Part shown: piece by piece, positions 18,620-28,347 of the stretch | How the letters are laid out: every line of letters begins with the position of its first letter | How positions within the stretch are numbered: position 1 is the stretch's first letter | Source of the DNA: Methylophilaceae bacterium | Lineage (GTDB): Bacteria; Pseudomonadota; Gammaproteobacteria; Burkholderiales; Methylophilaceae | Direction: 5' to 3' | Length of the DNA stretch: 64,000 nt | Assembly (NCBI GenBank): GCA_028247015.1 | Contig: JAOKFJ010000001.1 | Coordinates: forward strand, 1 to 64,000 | Notes under the pieces: model-generated | Seen by the model: the letters and a program-made list of their open reading frames with translations, nothing else | Databases searched by the model: none | What the model was told of the DNA's origin: nothing | Position numbers and translations under genes: made by a program

Positions 18620-19744
18620 ATGAACTAGATTATTATAAACATTCATAGTATTTTTTAACATATCATCCAATTGAAATAAATTTGTCTCTTTGATTTGAGG
18701 CTTATATTTAATAATTTTTTTTGTTTTCTTATAGAGCTCTAGTATGTTTCTAGATCCCACTAATCCTTCAGGAAATAGTAATTTTAACTGTTCCCCTACG
18801 CCACCATGATTATATCCAATTACTGGAGTTTTTAACTTAATAGACTCGATTACAGTTCTTCCAAATGATTCAGGTTCCAAGGATAAAGAATACACAACCC
18901 TAGATACTGCAATAATATTTTTTACATCAGATCTAAATCCCGTAAACGTAACAAAATCTTGAAGCCCATAATCAATGATTTTTTGCTCTAATTCACATTG
19001 ATATCTATTTTTTTTATTCTTAGCATCTCCAATAATTAACCCGTGTACATTTAAATTATCTTTTTTTAGTCTAAGTAATAATTCTAAAAAATCTTCGTGC
19101 CCTTTTCTTCTAGTAATTCTAGAAGGTATACTTAAAATAATTTTTTTATCTAGTGCTGGAAATTCTCTTTTCCAGGACTTTATCCACCCTTTTGTTAACA
19201 AACAATCTCTTTTATATTCTTTAGGCTCGATACCTCTATAATTTAAAACTACCTTAGATTGATCTACATTGTAGTTTTTCCTTATAAATTTTCTAATTGA
19301 ATTTGATACAACGATAACTCGATCGCCTTTTGTCATAATTGAGCTATATAAGCCTACTGAATTAAATCCATGTACCGTAGTTATAAAATGAGGTCTTATT
19401 TTTTTATCTATTAATTTTAGAGCAATAAAAACTATCCATGCAGGTAGCCTTGATCTCGCATGAATAATGTCAATATTTTTTTTCTTAATGAGTGCTACTA
19501 ATTTAATAATATAAAAAAATGTGAAAATCGATTTCTTACCGATAGACCATTTAATATGAGTACTGCCATTATTTATAAGTTGATCTACCAATCTACCACC
19601 GTTAGAAATTACAATAGAATCATGTCCATTTCTCGAAAGATAGTTTGCAACCTCCAGCGTACCCTTTTCAACTCCTCCAGAAATTAGCGAAGGTAAAACC
19701 TGAACAACAACTAATTTTTTAAAAGTAGTATTAGTTTTTTTCAT
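18608..19744 (-). CDS. Glycosyltransferase family 4 protein
   Basis: 378 residues from the preferred start at 19744, where ATG overlaps the end of the ELM1-family gene by 14 bases; the track's longer ORF from 19783 adds 13 residues that overlap further. N-terminal 'QVLPSLISGGVEKGTLEVA' is the usual GT4 opening (GG-x-E), 'DIIHARSRLPAW' follows, and the C-terminal domain has 'SIPSRITRRKGHEDFLELL' and 'SLEPESFGRTVIESIKLKTPVIG' with the E-x7-E motif. Likely an LPS core or O-chain glycosyltransferase. Confidence 0.9.
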   Translation of the reverse strand: MKKTNTTFKKLVVVQVLPSLISGGVEKGTLEVANYLSRNGHDSIVISNGGRLVDQLINNGSTHIKWSIGKKSIFTFFYIIKLVALIKKKNIDIIHARSRLPAWIVFIALKLIDKKIRPHFITTVHGFNSVGLYSSIMTKGDRVIVVSNSIRKFIRKNYNVDQSKVVLNYRGIEPKEYKRDCLLTKGWIKSWKREFPALDKKIILSIPSRITRRKGHEDFLELLLRLKKDNLNVHGLIIGDAKNKKNRYQCELEQKIIDYGLQDFVTFTGFRSDVKNIIAVSRVVYSLSLEPESFGRTVIESIKLKTPVIGYNHGGVGEQLKLLFPEGLVGSRNILELYKKTKKIIKYKPQIKETNLFQLDDMLKNTMNVYNNLVHSKS

Positions 19745-20744
19745 ATTTTTTGAGAATAAATGCAGCACAATCTTCAGCTTCATTTAAATTTTTACGATTA
19801 ATTGTTAATTTCTTATAGTTTCTTTTATCATCCCAATTACATCTCTTTCGTGCAAAAAGTTGCCTTGTTGCTAGATTTAACCTGTTATTTGGATATGCAT
19901 CAAGACAGAGAAGTCCTACTTGTGCTCCATAGGATAATGCTTCATAGATCATAGAAAATGAATCATTAGTAACCCAAACGTAAGGAGCCTCAGACATTAA
20001 TTCATTAATCCATTCTGGATCACTTTTACGATAGTGCAACTCTGAAGAATTAGTATAAATATCTAAATTTCGAGCATGTATAACATCATCGTCTCTTAAG
20101 AGTTTTCCAGGTTCTATGGCCTTTCGTTTTTCATGTCTTAAATGATTCAGAAAGTTTTTTGGAGTTCTTCTCGATGTAATTAACATAAATTTATCTTTAG
20201 GATTTTGTTTGATTAAATCAATAATTTGTGACTTTATCTTTATATTACTCCACTGATAATTTTTTGAAGGGCCACCTATTAAAATCATACTCTTCCCTGT
20301 TTTATTCTTTTTTCTTTCTTTGATATCTACAAGAGGTCCTTGCGTATAAAATATCTTTGCTTCGCTAGTTAAAATCCGGTCTGGATATTCTTTTTGAGCC
20401 AAAACTCTGTCATGTTCTGGAAGAATACATAAGTCAAACCAACTAGTAGGCATGCTTGGTTTCATTATTAATATCGACATTCCTCCGTAGTATTTTTTTG
20501 CAAATAAAACATATAAATGAGTTTGGTGTCCTGCACCAATAATTAAATTAGGTTTGCTTAAATTTTTTAATTTTTTTAATTTACCAGAAAGTAATGCCAG
20601 GGGAAAAATAGTTTTAGCAGGTAAATCAATATCACATACTTCACAATTTATTTTTTTTGATAATGCATTTATGGCTGCAATAGATTGTTTTTCGTGTCCG
20701 GCTTTACCATCAATGAAGCGCCAAATTGTAATAGATTTCTTCAT
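19731..20744 (-). CDS. ELM1-family (DUF1022) protein
   Basis: 337 residues of the family named after plant mitochondrial fission factor ELM1, which in bacteria is usually encoded in LPS or capsule loci and resembles GT-B glycosyltransferases. Visible: the N-terminal 'WRFIDGKAGHEKQSIAAINAL', 'ILIGGPSKNYQWSNIKI', and 'VWVTNDSFSMIYEALSYGAQVG', the last resembling a nucleotide-sugar binding segment. Starts 1 base from thiO and is followed by a GT4 gene with overlap. Bacterial function is not established; glycan synthesis is inferred. Confidence 0.85.
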   Translation of the reverse strand: MKKSITIWRFIDGKAGHEKQSIAAINALSKKINCEVCDIDLPAKTIFPLALLSGKLKKLKNLSKPNLIIGAGHQTHLYVLFAKKYYGGMSILIMKPSMPTSWFDLCILPEHDRVLAQKEYPDRILTSEAKIFYTQGPLVDIKERKKNKTGKSMILIGGPSKNYQWSNIKIKSQIIDLIKQNPKDKFMLITSRRTPKNFLNHLRHEKRKAIEPGKLLRDDDVIHARNLDIYTNSSELHYRKSDPEWINELMSEAPYVWVTNDSFSMIYEALSYGAQVGLLCLDAYPNNRLNLATRQLFARKRCNWDDKRNYKKLTINRKNLNEAEDCAAFILKKYEKN

Positions 20745-21754
20745 TAGCTTGATTCTAAAATTAGTTTATATATTTCTTCTGCAGACATTGGGGCCATAGT
20801 TAATCCATATCGATAATGTCCAGAATTAATGAAAATATTTTCATAATTTTCAGCTTTCTTAATAATCGGAATATTTCCTTTGGTACCTGGCCTAATTCCA
20901 GCCCAATGATTTTCAGGAATTATCCCTTTCAATTCTGGTACCAATATTGAAGTTTTTTTCATAAGCTCATTTAATGCAGTTGCATCAGTATTTTTATCAA
21001 AACCTACATACTCTACGGTACTTCCAGCTAATATTACTCCGTCTTTTCTTTGTAATATATAAAAATCATCAGAATATAAAATGTGTTTCATATTAACTTC
21101 TATTTTTTTATACTGAATCATTTGTCCTCTCACAGGATAGATAATATCCTCATGATCAATAACTAAATTTGAAGTCCATGCTCCAGAAGTAATAACAAAT
21201 ATATCAGCTTTAATTTGTTCATTTTCTGTTGTAGGCCAACTTTCAATTTTATAGCCTTCTTTTTTTAGTTTTATTAAACTTGTATTTTCTCTAATATTAA
21301 TTCCAATTTCTTGCATAAATAATTTAATTGCTTTCATCAATCTTGGGGGGCGAATTTGAGTCACTTTTGGAAATAAATATGAGGGTAAATTTAAAAATGA
21401 ACACTCATTAAAATTTAAATTATTATTTTTTGCCCAATTTAAAATAGTTTTTTTATCTGAAGGATCAATACATAACAAACTAGATTCAATGAATTCTGAA
21501 TCAATACCAGTAATCTTAAATAATTTTGATGAAAAATTCTTATAGAAATTTGCAGCGTAGATACATAGCTCAAAAACTCTTGGTTCATACTCCCATGGCA
21601 TTAAAGGAAATAAAATACCTGCCCCTGCCCAGCTTGATTCTTTTCCAATTTCATTTTTATCAATTATAGTCACATCATAACCTGACTCTTGAAGCTTAAT
21701 TGCTGTAAGGCATCCAACGATACCAGCGCCTATAACTGCAACTTTTAATGACAC
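20744..21754 (-). CDS. thiO: Glycine oxidase-like FAD-dependent oxidoreductase ThiO
   Basis: 336-residue DAO-family flavoprotein. The N-terminal dinucleotide motif is 'VAVIGAGIVGCLTAIKL', then 'GKESSWAGAGILFPLMPW', and near the C terminus 'HWAGIRPGTKGNIPIIKKA' with 'NIFINSGHYRYGLTMAP', all typical of ThiO, which oxidises glycine to the imine used for the thiamine thiazole. The start is a GTG that overlaps the stop of the antiporter gene (TAGTG). No thiG or thiS is adjacent, so assignment rests on sequence; another D-amino-acid oxidase role is possible. Confidence 0.85.
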   Translation of the reverse strand: MSLKVAVIGAGIVGCLTAIKLQESGYDVTIIDKNEIGKESSWAGAGILFPLMPWEYEPRVFELCIYAANFYKNFSSKLFKITGIDSEFIESSLLCIDPSDKKTILNWAKNNNLNFNECSFLNLPSYLFPKVTQIRPPRLMKAIKLFMQEIGINIRENTSLIKLKKEGYKIESWPTTENEQIKADIFVITSGAWTSNLVIDHEDIIYPVRGQMIQYKKIEVNMKHILYSDDFYILQRKDGVILAGSTVEYVGFDKNTDATALNELMKKTSILVPELKGIIPENHWAGIRPGTKGNIPIIKKAENYENIFINSGHYRYGLTMAPMSAEEIYKLILESS

Positions 21755-23733
21755 TATTTATTTCCATTTATTACATATTTTTCAAAAATATTTAAGTCTG
21801 CCTGCAAGCCTAAAATAACAATTATATCGCCTGATGATAATACTATATCCTCACGTGGTTCAATATTCTCAAGCATATTAGGTCTTCTTAAATGTTGAAT
21901 TTCAATATTAAATTCTTTTAATGGAATACTCTTAATAGGCCTATTTACCACAAAGAAATATTTATCTATTTCAATTGAGTGAAGTTGAAATCGCTCTTGT
22001 AAATTATTATCTTGATCAAGGTCAGTTTCACCAGCAAAAAAACCTCTGAACATCTTATATCTCTCACTTCTAAATACTCTTATTTTCTTTATAACATTAC
22101 TCAATGGAATTCCTAATATTACTAATGCATGAGATGCAAGCATTAAACTCCCTTCTTGAACTTCTGGAACAACATCTGTTGCTCCAGCTTTTTGGAGTGC
22201 CTCAACTGAGGATTCATCTTTTGTTCTCACGATAACAGGTAATTTTGGGTATGCTTCCCTAATAACATTCAATACTTTTTCAGTAGATCTATCATCTGCA
22301 TATGCAATCACAACGGCTTTAGCCCTTTCAATACCTGCAGCTTTCAAAACAATTCTTCTACTTGCATCTCCATACATTACGTTCTCTCCAGCATTAGAAG
22401 CATCATTTACTCGATTTAAATCTATATCTATTGCAATATAATCAATGTTTTCTTCCTTTAAGAACCTCCCCAAGTATTGTCCACTTCTTCCATATCCGCA
22501 TAAAATTACGTGATTAGAAAAATCATGGCCTAAACCTTCTAATTGCTTCATAAGAGTTTCTGTTTTCTTTGAATATCCCTTAGCAATATATCTAGCTATT
22601 CTTCCATTGAATGGAATTAGTATAGGAGCAAATAACATAGATAAAAGACATACCGCTAATGTAATTTGTAAAATATCTCCAGAAATAATTCCACTCTCTT
22701 GTCCAAGAGCCAATATCACAAAGCTAAACTCGCCAGCCTGAGAAAGAATGACACCTGTTCTAATACCAACTCCCAATTCATATTTAAACAAAGTAGTAAG
22801 CAGAGTTATTAGGGCCACCTTAAAAAGTGTGAGGCATAAAAATAAGACTATTATTAATAAAAAATTATTGCCTAGAATATCAAGATTCAACATCATCCCG
22901 ACACTAATAAAAAATAATCCTAATAAAATATTTCTAAATGAAGTTATATCTGATTCAACTTGGTGCCTATATCGAGTTTCGGAAATCAACATCCCAGCTA
23001 AAAATGCGCCTAATGCATAAGAAAGTCCGGCTAACTTAGTTACATAAGCAAAAATAAGGGTAATCATTAACACATTTAAAACAAATAGCTCCCTAGATTT
23101 ATTTTTTGCAACAATTCCAAACCAAAAATTCATTACAGGCTGACCTGCTTTGAAAATAATAAATAATAATAATAAAATTTTTATTACTGAAAAAGAGATA
23201 ATTTCAACTAAATTAGTATCTTGTGCATTGAAAACAGGTATTAAAATTAAAATTAAAATTACTGCAATATCTTGGAATAATAGAATACCAATTGATAGTC
23301 TTCCATGCCGACTATTTAGATCAATACGCTCCATTAAAATTTTTGACACAATTGCTGTTGAAGACATAGTAAGAGCTGATCCGATAATAAACGCAGCTGG
23401 AAGATTTAAACCGAAGAAAATTCCAAAAAGAATAACAGTAAAAATTGTTATAAGAACTTGAGAGCTTCCCAGGCCAAAAAGAATGTTTCTCATCGCATTT
23501 AATTTGGGTAAGCTAAATTCAAGACCTATTGTAAACATTAAAAAAACAATGCCGAACTCAACAAAATGTCTACTTGATTCAGAGTCTGGCAAAATACCAA
23601 ATGCATGGGGCCCTAATACTAAACCAACAACAAAATAGGCGATCATAGGCGGTAATCTTAAATAGCTAAATAAGGCTACCAATAAGACAGAACTTACTAA
23701 TAATAAAATAATTAATTGAATAGATTCAAACAT
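21754..23733 (-). CDS. CPA2-family monovalent cation:proton antiporter with TrkA domains (Kef-like)
   Basis: 659 residues: about twelve transmembrane helices (residues 1-375), a TrkA-N/RCK nucleotide-binding domain starting 'VILCGYGRSGQYLGRFLKEE' (about residue 400), and a C-terminal TrkA-C domain. The antiporter signature is visible in 'YALGAFLAGMLISET' and 'FLMFTIGLEFSLPKL'. It probably exchanges K+ or Na+ for H+ across the inner membrane, gated by nucleotide or redox ligands. No Kef ancillary subunit is adjacent. The gene reads away from kdsD. Confidence 0.92.
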   Translation of the reverse strand: MFESIQLIILLLVSSVLLVALFSYLRLPPMIAYFVVGLVLGPHAFGILPDSESSRHFVEFGIVFLMFTIGLEFSLPKLNAMRNILFGLGSSQVLITIFTVILFGIFFGLNLPAAFIIGSALTMSSTAIVSKILMERIDLNSRHGRLSIGILLFQDIAVILILILIPVFNAQDTNLVEIISFSVIKILLLLFIIFKAGQPVMNFWFGIVAKNKSRELFVLNVLMITLIFAYVTKLAGLSYALGAFLAGMLISETRYRHQVESDITSFRNILLGLFFISVGMMLNLDILGNNFLLIIVLFLCLTLFKVALITLLTTLFKYELGVGIRTGVILSQAGEFSFVILALGQESGIISGDILQITLAVCLLSMLFAPILIPFNGRIARYIAKGYSKKTETLMKQLEGLGHDFSNHVILCGYGRSGQYLGRFLKEENIDYIAIDIDLNRVNDASNAGENVMYGDASRRIVLKAAGIERAKAVVIAYADDRSTEKVLNVIREAYPKLPVIVRTKDESSVEALQKAGATDVVPEVQEGSLMLASHALVILGIPLSNVIKKIRVFRSERYKMFRGFFAGETDLDQDNNLQERFQLHSIEIDKYFFVVNRPIKSIPLKEFNIEIQHLRRPNMLENIEPREDIVLSSGDIIVILGLQADLNIFEKYVINGNK

Positions 23734-23826
23734 AACTTTTAAATGACTTCGGTATATACTTTATTCTACTATTAAACCCTTTTATACTTATGAATTACTA
23801 CAAAAATTATAATTAATAATTAAACT

Positions 23827-24801
23827 ATGGCAAATAAACCAAAAGACATAATAAAAATAGCACAGGAAGTACTTGAAATTGAAGCTCAAGAGATTCTTCA
23901 TGCTAGCAAGAATATTTCGAGTAGCTTTGTTAATGCTGTCAATCTAATCATTGATTGTTCTGGGCGGGTTGTATTAAGTGGAATGGGAAAATCAGGACAT
24001 ATTGCTAGAAAAATTGCCTCAACACTTGCGAGTACTGGAACGCCAGCTTTTTTTATGCACCCTGGAGAAGCAAGTCATGGCGACCTTGGTATGATTACAA
24101 AAAACGATATAGTTATTATTTTTTCAAATTCAGGACAAAGCTTAGAAATTAGTTCAATTATTCCAAATATTAAAAGAATTGGAGCAAAAATTATTTCTAT
24201 TTGCAGTAATTCAAACTCAGACCTGGCCATACAAAGTGATATTCATATCTCTTCTGATGTTAAACAAGAAGCCTGCCCCCTAGGACTAGCTCCAACTGCC
24301 AGCTCAACAGTATCTTTGGCGCTTGGAGATGCGCTAGCAATTTGCATACTAGGTTTAAGAGGATTTACAGCAGATGATTTTGCAGAGTCTCATCCAGGAG
24401 GATCTTTAGGGAAAAATCTTTTAATAAAAATCAAAGACATAATGAGAATAAATAATTCAATTCCCAAGGTTACTCCCCAGTCATCACTTAAAGATGCCAT
24501 TATAATAATAACTAAAAAAATGGTTGGTTTTACTGCAGTCATTGATGAGAAAAATAAACCAGTAGGTATTTTGACAGATGGCGATTTAAGACGAGCATTA
24601 ATAGCAAATAAAACAATAAGTAGTAGTGTGGATGATTGTATGACTAAAAATCCCATTGTCTTAAAATCATCACAATTAGCAATTGATGCCGTGAATATAA
24701 TGGAAAAATCTAAAGTTAATAGCTTTTTAGTTGTTAATGAAAAGAATGAATTAGTTGGTATTGTTAATCTTCAAGATCTACTCAAAGGTAAAGTAATATA
24801 A
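23827..24801 (+). CDS. kdsD: Arabinose-5-phosphate isomerase (KdsD)
   Basis: Converts ribulose-5-phosphate to arabinose-5-phosphate, the first step toward Kdo for LPS. The SIS domain (about residues 35-180) includes 'GRVVLSGMGKSGHIARKIAST' and 'HPGEASHGDLGMI', followed by two CBS domains ('KPVGILTDGDLRRAL', 'NELVGIVNLQDLLKG'). 324 residues, normal length. First gene of a plus-strand operon with lptC, lptA, lptB and rpoN. The Kdo-8-P phosphatase gene kdsC, usually next, is absent: lptC starts 8 bases after the stop. Confidence 0.96.
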   Translation: MANKPKDIIKIAQEVLEIEAQEILHASKNISSSFVNAVNLIIDCSGRVVLSGMGKSGHIARKIASTLASTGTPAFFMHPGEASHGDLGMITKNDIVIIFSNSGQSLEISSIIPNIKRIGAKIISICSNSNSDLAIQSDIHISSDVKQEACPLGLAPTASSTVSLALGDALAICILGLRGFTADDFAESHPGGSLGKNLLIKIKDIMRINNSIPKVTPQSSLKDAIIIITKKMVGFTAVIDEKNKPVGILTDGDLRRALIANKTISSSVDDCMTKNPIVLKSSQLAIDAVNIMEKSKVNSFLVVNEKNELVGIVNLQDLLKGKVI

Positions 24802-24809
24802 TTATAGCT

Positions 24810-25388
24810 ATGGAAAACAAACTATCTTCTATTCTTGTAATTCTTCTCATTTCCTTAATTGCGTTAACTACTTATTGGCTAAAATTAGAAGTCATTAAAG
24901 AGCTGTACTCAGAAAAATCTCTTCTAGCAAGTGGTCCTGACTTCTTTTTAAATGAGTTTTCTACTCAACAAACCACTGAAAATGGTCACATAAAATTTAT
25001 GTTAGCTGGAAAGAAAATGACTAATTATGAACATATTAATAAAACCTACCTCAAAAATCCAAAATTTACTAAATATGAGGAAGGTAGGCCTTATTCTTGG
25101 ATAACTGGAGGTAAAGGAGAAATCACAAGCCTAGGAGATGAAATTATTGTGAAAAATAATGTAACGCTCACTCGAATAGCTACGCCTAAAAAAAAAACTA
25201 TGAAGCTATTCACAGACTCTCTTAATATATTTCCAAACACTGAGTTAGTTAATACAAAGTCGCCAATAAAAATTGTTCAAGAGCCTAATATTGAAATCAA
25301 TGGAGTTGGTATGGAGTATGATAAAAAAGAAAATACTTTTAAGCTTTTAAGTAATGTAAAAGTACACTATGAAAAAATTATTAAATAA
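24810..25388 (+). CDS. lptC: LPS export protein LptC
   Basis: Inner-membrane-anchored periplasmic component of the LPS transport bridge. 192 residues: one N-terminal transmembrane helix (about 6-24), then a beta-jellyroll domain with low conservation but typical segments such as 'GRPYSWITGGKGEITSLGDEI' and 'SPIKIVQEPNIEINGVGMEYD'. Position between kdsD and lptA supports the call. It should receive LPS from LptB2FG and pass it to LptA. Confidence 0.9.
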   Translation: MENKLSSILVILLISLIALTTYWLKLEVIKELYSEKSLLASGPDFFLNEFSTQQTTENGHIKFMLAGKKMTNYEHINKTYLKNPKFTKYEEGRPYSWITGGKGEITSLGDEIIVKNNVTLTRIATPKKKTMKLFTDSLNIFPNTELVNTKSPIKIVQEPNIEINGVGMEYDKKENTFKLLSNVKVHYEKIIK

Positions 25389-25405
25389 AAAATTTATCTT
25401 AGATC

Positions 25406-25927
25406 ATGAATTATAAAAATAAATTTATAGGTTTATATTTATTTTTTTTAACTCCAATGATTTTAGCGGAGCAAGCAGATAGAGATATGCCGATTGAAAT
25501 TGAATCGGACTCTATGATATTAGATGATAATCGTAGTATTAGTATTTACAAGGGGGATGTCATTTTGACACAAGGCACAATGATAATTAAAGGAGATGAG
25601 CTAACTGTGAAAGAAGATAAACAAGGGTTTCAGCATAGCACTTCTAAAGGTAGTCCAACATCCTTCAAACAAAAACGTGATGGAATGGACTCATATATTG
25701 AAGGCAAGGCATCTCGTATAGAATATGACGGACATATGGACAAAGTTCATCTTTATGATAAAGCATCAGTAAAAAGAGGTAATGATACTGTTTACGGTGA
25801 CTACATAATTTATGATGCTAATGCTGAAATTGCTCAAGCAATGTCAGGAAGTACAAAAGATAATTCTGGAAATAATTCAAAGAAAACACGAACAAGAATA
25901 ATTATTTCTCCAAAGAAAAAGAATTAG
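25406..25927 (+). CDS. lptA: LPS periplasmic transport protein LptA
   Basis: 173 residues with an N-terminal signal peptide ('FIGLYLFFLTPMILAEQ') and the OstA/LptA jellyroll domain: 'MPIEIESDSMILDDNRSIS', 'YKGDVILTQGTMIIKGDELTV', 'IEYDGHMDKVHLYDKASV'. Forms the periplasmic bridge carrying LPS from LptC to LptD. The C-terminal tail is basic and asparagine-rich. Seventeen bases after lptC and three before lptB. Confidence 0.93.
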   Translation: MNYKNKFIGLYLFFLTPMILAEQADRDMPIEIESDSMILDDNRSISIYKGDVILTQGTMIIKGDELTVKEDKQGFQHSTSKGSPTSFKQKRDGMDSYIEGKASRIEYDGHMDKVHLYDKASVKRGNDTVYGDYIIYDANAEIAQAMSGSTKDNSGNNSKKTRTRIIISPKKKN

Positions 25928-25930
25928 ACT

Positions 25931-26653
25931 ATGGCTGAACTAACTATTCAAAATTTAAGGAAAAGTTACAAAAAAAAGGTAGTTGTTAAAGATATTTCTC
26001 TTAATGTAAAAAGTGGTGAGGTTGTGGGCCTGCTCGGTCCAAATGGTGCAGGCAAAACAACATCTTTTTATATGATCGTAGGCTTGGTTGCAGCAGAAAA
26101 CGGTTCTATTAAAATTGATCAAAATGAATTAACTAAAATGCCTATTCATAATCGTTCTAAAATTGGTATCTCATACCTTCCACAAGAACCTTCTATCTTT
26201 AGAAAAATGACAGTTAGAGAAAATATTTTAGCTGTATTAGAACTTAGGAAATTTTCAAAGCAAAAAGTAGAGGAAAAGTTACAAGATCTATTAAAGAATC
26301 TAACTATTGAACATATAAAAGATAGTCCAGCAATTAGTCTTTCTGGTGGGGAAAGGAGAAGGGTTGAAATAGCTCGGTGTTTAGCTACTGACCCTAAATT
26401 TATTCTTCTGGATGAGCCCTTTGCAGGAATTGATCCAATTGCAGTCCTTGATATTCAAAAAATTATCACTCAGTTGACCTCATTAGGTATTGGTGTCCTA
26501 ATCACTGATCATAATGTTAGGGAAACATTGGGTATCTGTGATCGAGCTTACATTGTAAATCAAGGAGAAGTTTTAGCGTCTGGTACGCCTGCTGAAATGG
26601 TTTCTAATGAATCAGTAAAAAATATCTATCTTGGTAAAAACTTTGTACTCTAG
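25931..26653 (+). CDS. lptB: LPS export ABC transporter ATP-binding protein LptB
   Basis: Cytoplasmic ATPase powering LPS extraction from the inner membrane. 240 residues. Walker A '[17 protein letters not shown]', Q-loop '[14 protein letters not shown]', signature '[17 protein letters not shown]', Walker B '[15 protein letters not shown]', and switch histidine '[11 protein letters not shown]' are all intact. The transmembrane partners LptF and LptG are not in this window. Six bases upstream of rpoN, the standard proteobacterial order. Confidence 0.97.
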   Translation: MAELTIQNLRKSYKKKVVVKDISLNVKSGEVVGLLGPNGAGKTTSFYMIVGLVAAENGSIKIDQNELTKMPIHNRSKIGISYLPQEPSIFRKMTVRENILAVLELRKFSKQKVEEKLQDLLKNLTIEHIKDSPAISLSGGERRRVEIARCLATDPKFILLDEPFAGIDPIAVLDIQKIITQLTSLGIGVLITDHNVRETLGICDRAYIVNQGEVLASGTPAEMVSNESVKNIYLGKNFVL

Positions 26654-26658
26654 ATAAA

Positions 26659-27996
26659 ATGAAGTTAAGTTATAGTGTAAAACTTTCCCAATCACTCAAG
26701 CTTACCCCGCTACTTCAGCAATCATTAAGATTTCTACAGGCATCACAAGCTGAACTAGATGAATTACTCGAAGAATACTTGAATGATAATATTTTTCTTG
26801 AGCGAGAAGAAAATGACAATTATATAAAGCAACCAACCGGAAGTAATCAGTCAAAAAATAATTCAATAAGTTCAGATGATGAATACTATAATATTTTCGA
26901 AAATCAAGCGAAAAATAAAACCTTAAGAGAATACTTAATTGAAAGTTTAGGTATTTTTTCTTTTTCTGAGCGACAACAAATTATTCTTTCTTTTTTAATA
27001 GATGCAATCAATGATGAAGGCTATTTAACAGAAACTTTTGAATCATTAATAGATTCTATACCTCAAGAGCCAATGGTTGAATGCAAGGAATTAGAAGCCT
27101 TGATAAAACTGATTGAAAATTCGTCATTCCCCGGCATTGGGGCAAGAGATTTATCAGAGTGCCTACACTCACAATTAAGTATTATTGGAAATGAAAATAA
27201 AATTATTCAAATTTCAAAATCTATCGTGATAAATCATTTAAATTTACTAGCTAATAAAAACTATGAAGATCTAACAAAAAAATTAAACTGCTCTCGAGAT
27301 AATTTAGGCAAAGCAATTAAAGTTATTACAGCACTTAATCCTAAACCAGGGCTCGCTTTCAAAAAAAATAATACAAATGATTACATAAGGCCAGACGTTA
27401 ATATAATTAAAGATAACGGAATCTGGAAAGTTCATCTAAATGAAGATGAAGTATTCAAATTAAAGTTAAATAATGAACATAAAGGGTACTTTAACGATAT
27501 TCCAGAAGATCAAATAGGAGATTTGAAGGAGAAACTTCAAGAAGCTAAATGGCTAATAAAAAATCTGCAACAACGTGCAATAACTATTATAAGAGTTTCT
27601 CGAGCGATTATGGGCCGTCAAATAGAATTTCTAGAAAAAGGTGAGCTGCATTTGAGGCCCCTCATATTGAAGGAAATATCAGAAGAATTAGATCTTCATG
27701 AATCCACAATCTCCAGAGTAACGTCTAATAAATTTATTCTAACTCCTCACGGAATTTATGAACTTAAGCATTTTTTTGGGTCAAAAATCTACTCAGGACT
27801 AGGAAAAACATTATCCTCAAAGGCAATTTCAGGCAGAATAAAGGATATCACTGATAAAGAAGACTCACTTAAGCCCTATTCTGATGAAAAAATAGTTTTG
27901 TTGCTTAAGGAACAAGGGATTAAAATAGCAAGAAGAACAGTAGCTAAATATAGAGACAAATTACAAATTTTGCCGTCTAACCAAAGAAAAAAATAA
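26659..27996 (+). CDS. rpoN: RNA polymerase sigma-54 factor
   Basis: 445 residues. Region I with the glutamine/leucine-rich 'LTPLLQQSLRFLQASQAEL', an acidic region II, the core-binding domain, the HTH around 'LDLHESTISRVTSNKFILTPHGI', and the C-terminal RpoN box 'ARRTVAKYRDKLQI'. It directs transcription from -24/-12 promoters and requires an AAA+ activator. The only response regulator of that lineage in the window (NtrX, 33.6 kb) has lost its ATPase motifs, so any activator must be elsewhere. Followed by hpf as in most Proteobacteria. Confidence 0.97.
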   Translation: MKLSYSVKLSQSLKLTPLLQQSLRFLQASQAELDELLEEYLNDNIFLEREENDNYIKQPTGSNQSKNNSISSDDEYYNIFENQAKNKTLREYLIESLGIFSFSERQQIILSFLIDAINDEGYLTETFESLIDSIPQEPMVECKELEALIKLIENSSFPGIGARDLSECLHSQLSIIGNENKIIQISKSIVINHLNLLANKNYEDLTKKLNCSRDNLGKAIKVITALNPKPGLAFKKNNTNDYIRPDVNIIKDNGIWKVHLNEDEVFKLKLNNEHKGYFNDIPEDQIGDLKEKLQEAKWLIKNLQQRAITIIRVSRAIMGRQIEFLEKGELHLRPLILKEISEELDLHESTISRVTSNKFILTPHGIYELKHFFGSKIYSGLGKTLSSKAISGRIKDITDKEDSLKPYSDEKIVLLLKEQGIKIARRTVAKYRDKLQILPSNQRKK

Positions 27997-28010
27997 CGAA
28001 AAGGCTTCAA

Positions 28011-28334
28011 ATGAATATAATAATTAAAGCTCATAATTTTGAAATTACCTCCTCTATTGATCAGCATGTTAGAAATAAATTTAAAAAAATTACTAACCAC
28101 TTTGATCATTTAATAGATGCAAAATTTACTCTAAGCTTAGAGAGATTAAATCATATAGCCCAAGTAACAATTCATCTGCCAAAAGCTGATATGCATGCTG
28201 AATCTTCAGATGAGGATATGTATCATGCAATCGAAACAGTGATACAGAAATTAGATCGACAAGTAATTAAATATAAAGAAAAAAATTCTAATCATCATCA
28301 ATCAGATGGTTCAATTAAAAATAAAACGGAATGA
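28011..28334 (+). CDS. hpf: Ribosome hibernation promoting factor, short form
   Basis: 107 residues of the HPF/YfiA family: 'NIIIKAHNFEITSSIDQHV' at the N terminus and 'ADMHAESSDEDMYHAIETVIQKLDRQVIKYK' region covering the conserved helix. Binds the 30S decoding site and promotes inactive 100S ribosomes in slow growth. Short form, with no C-terminal dimerisation domain; the His/Ser-rich tail is brief. Fifteen bases after rpoN. Confidence 0.94.
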   Translation: MNIIIKAHNFEITSSIDQHVRNKFKKITNHFDHLIDAKFTLSLERLNHIAQVTIHLPKADMHAESSDEDMYHAIETVIQKLDRQVIKYKEKNSNHHQSDGSIKNKTE

Positions 28335-28347
28335 ATGATACCTAATA

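Noticed and set aside
23150-23461. 103-aa plus-strand ORF inside the antiporter gene
   Set aside because: Antisense shadow of transmembrane helices; K/I-rich composition is what reverse-complemented hydrophobic codons give.
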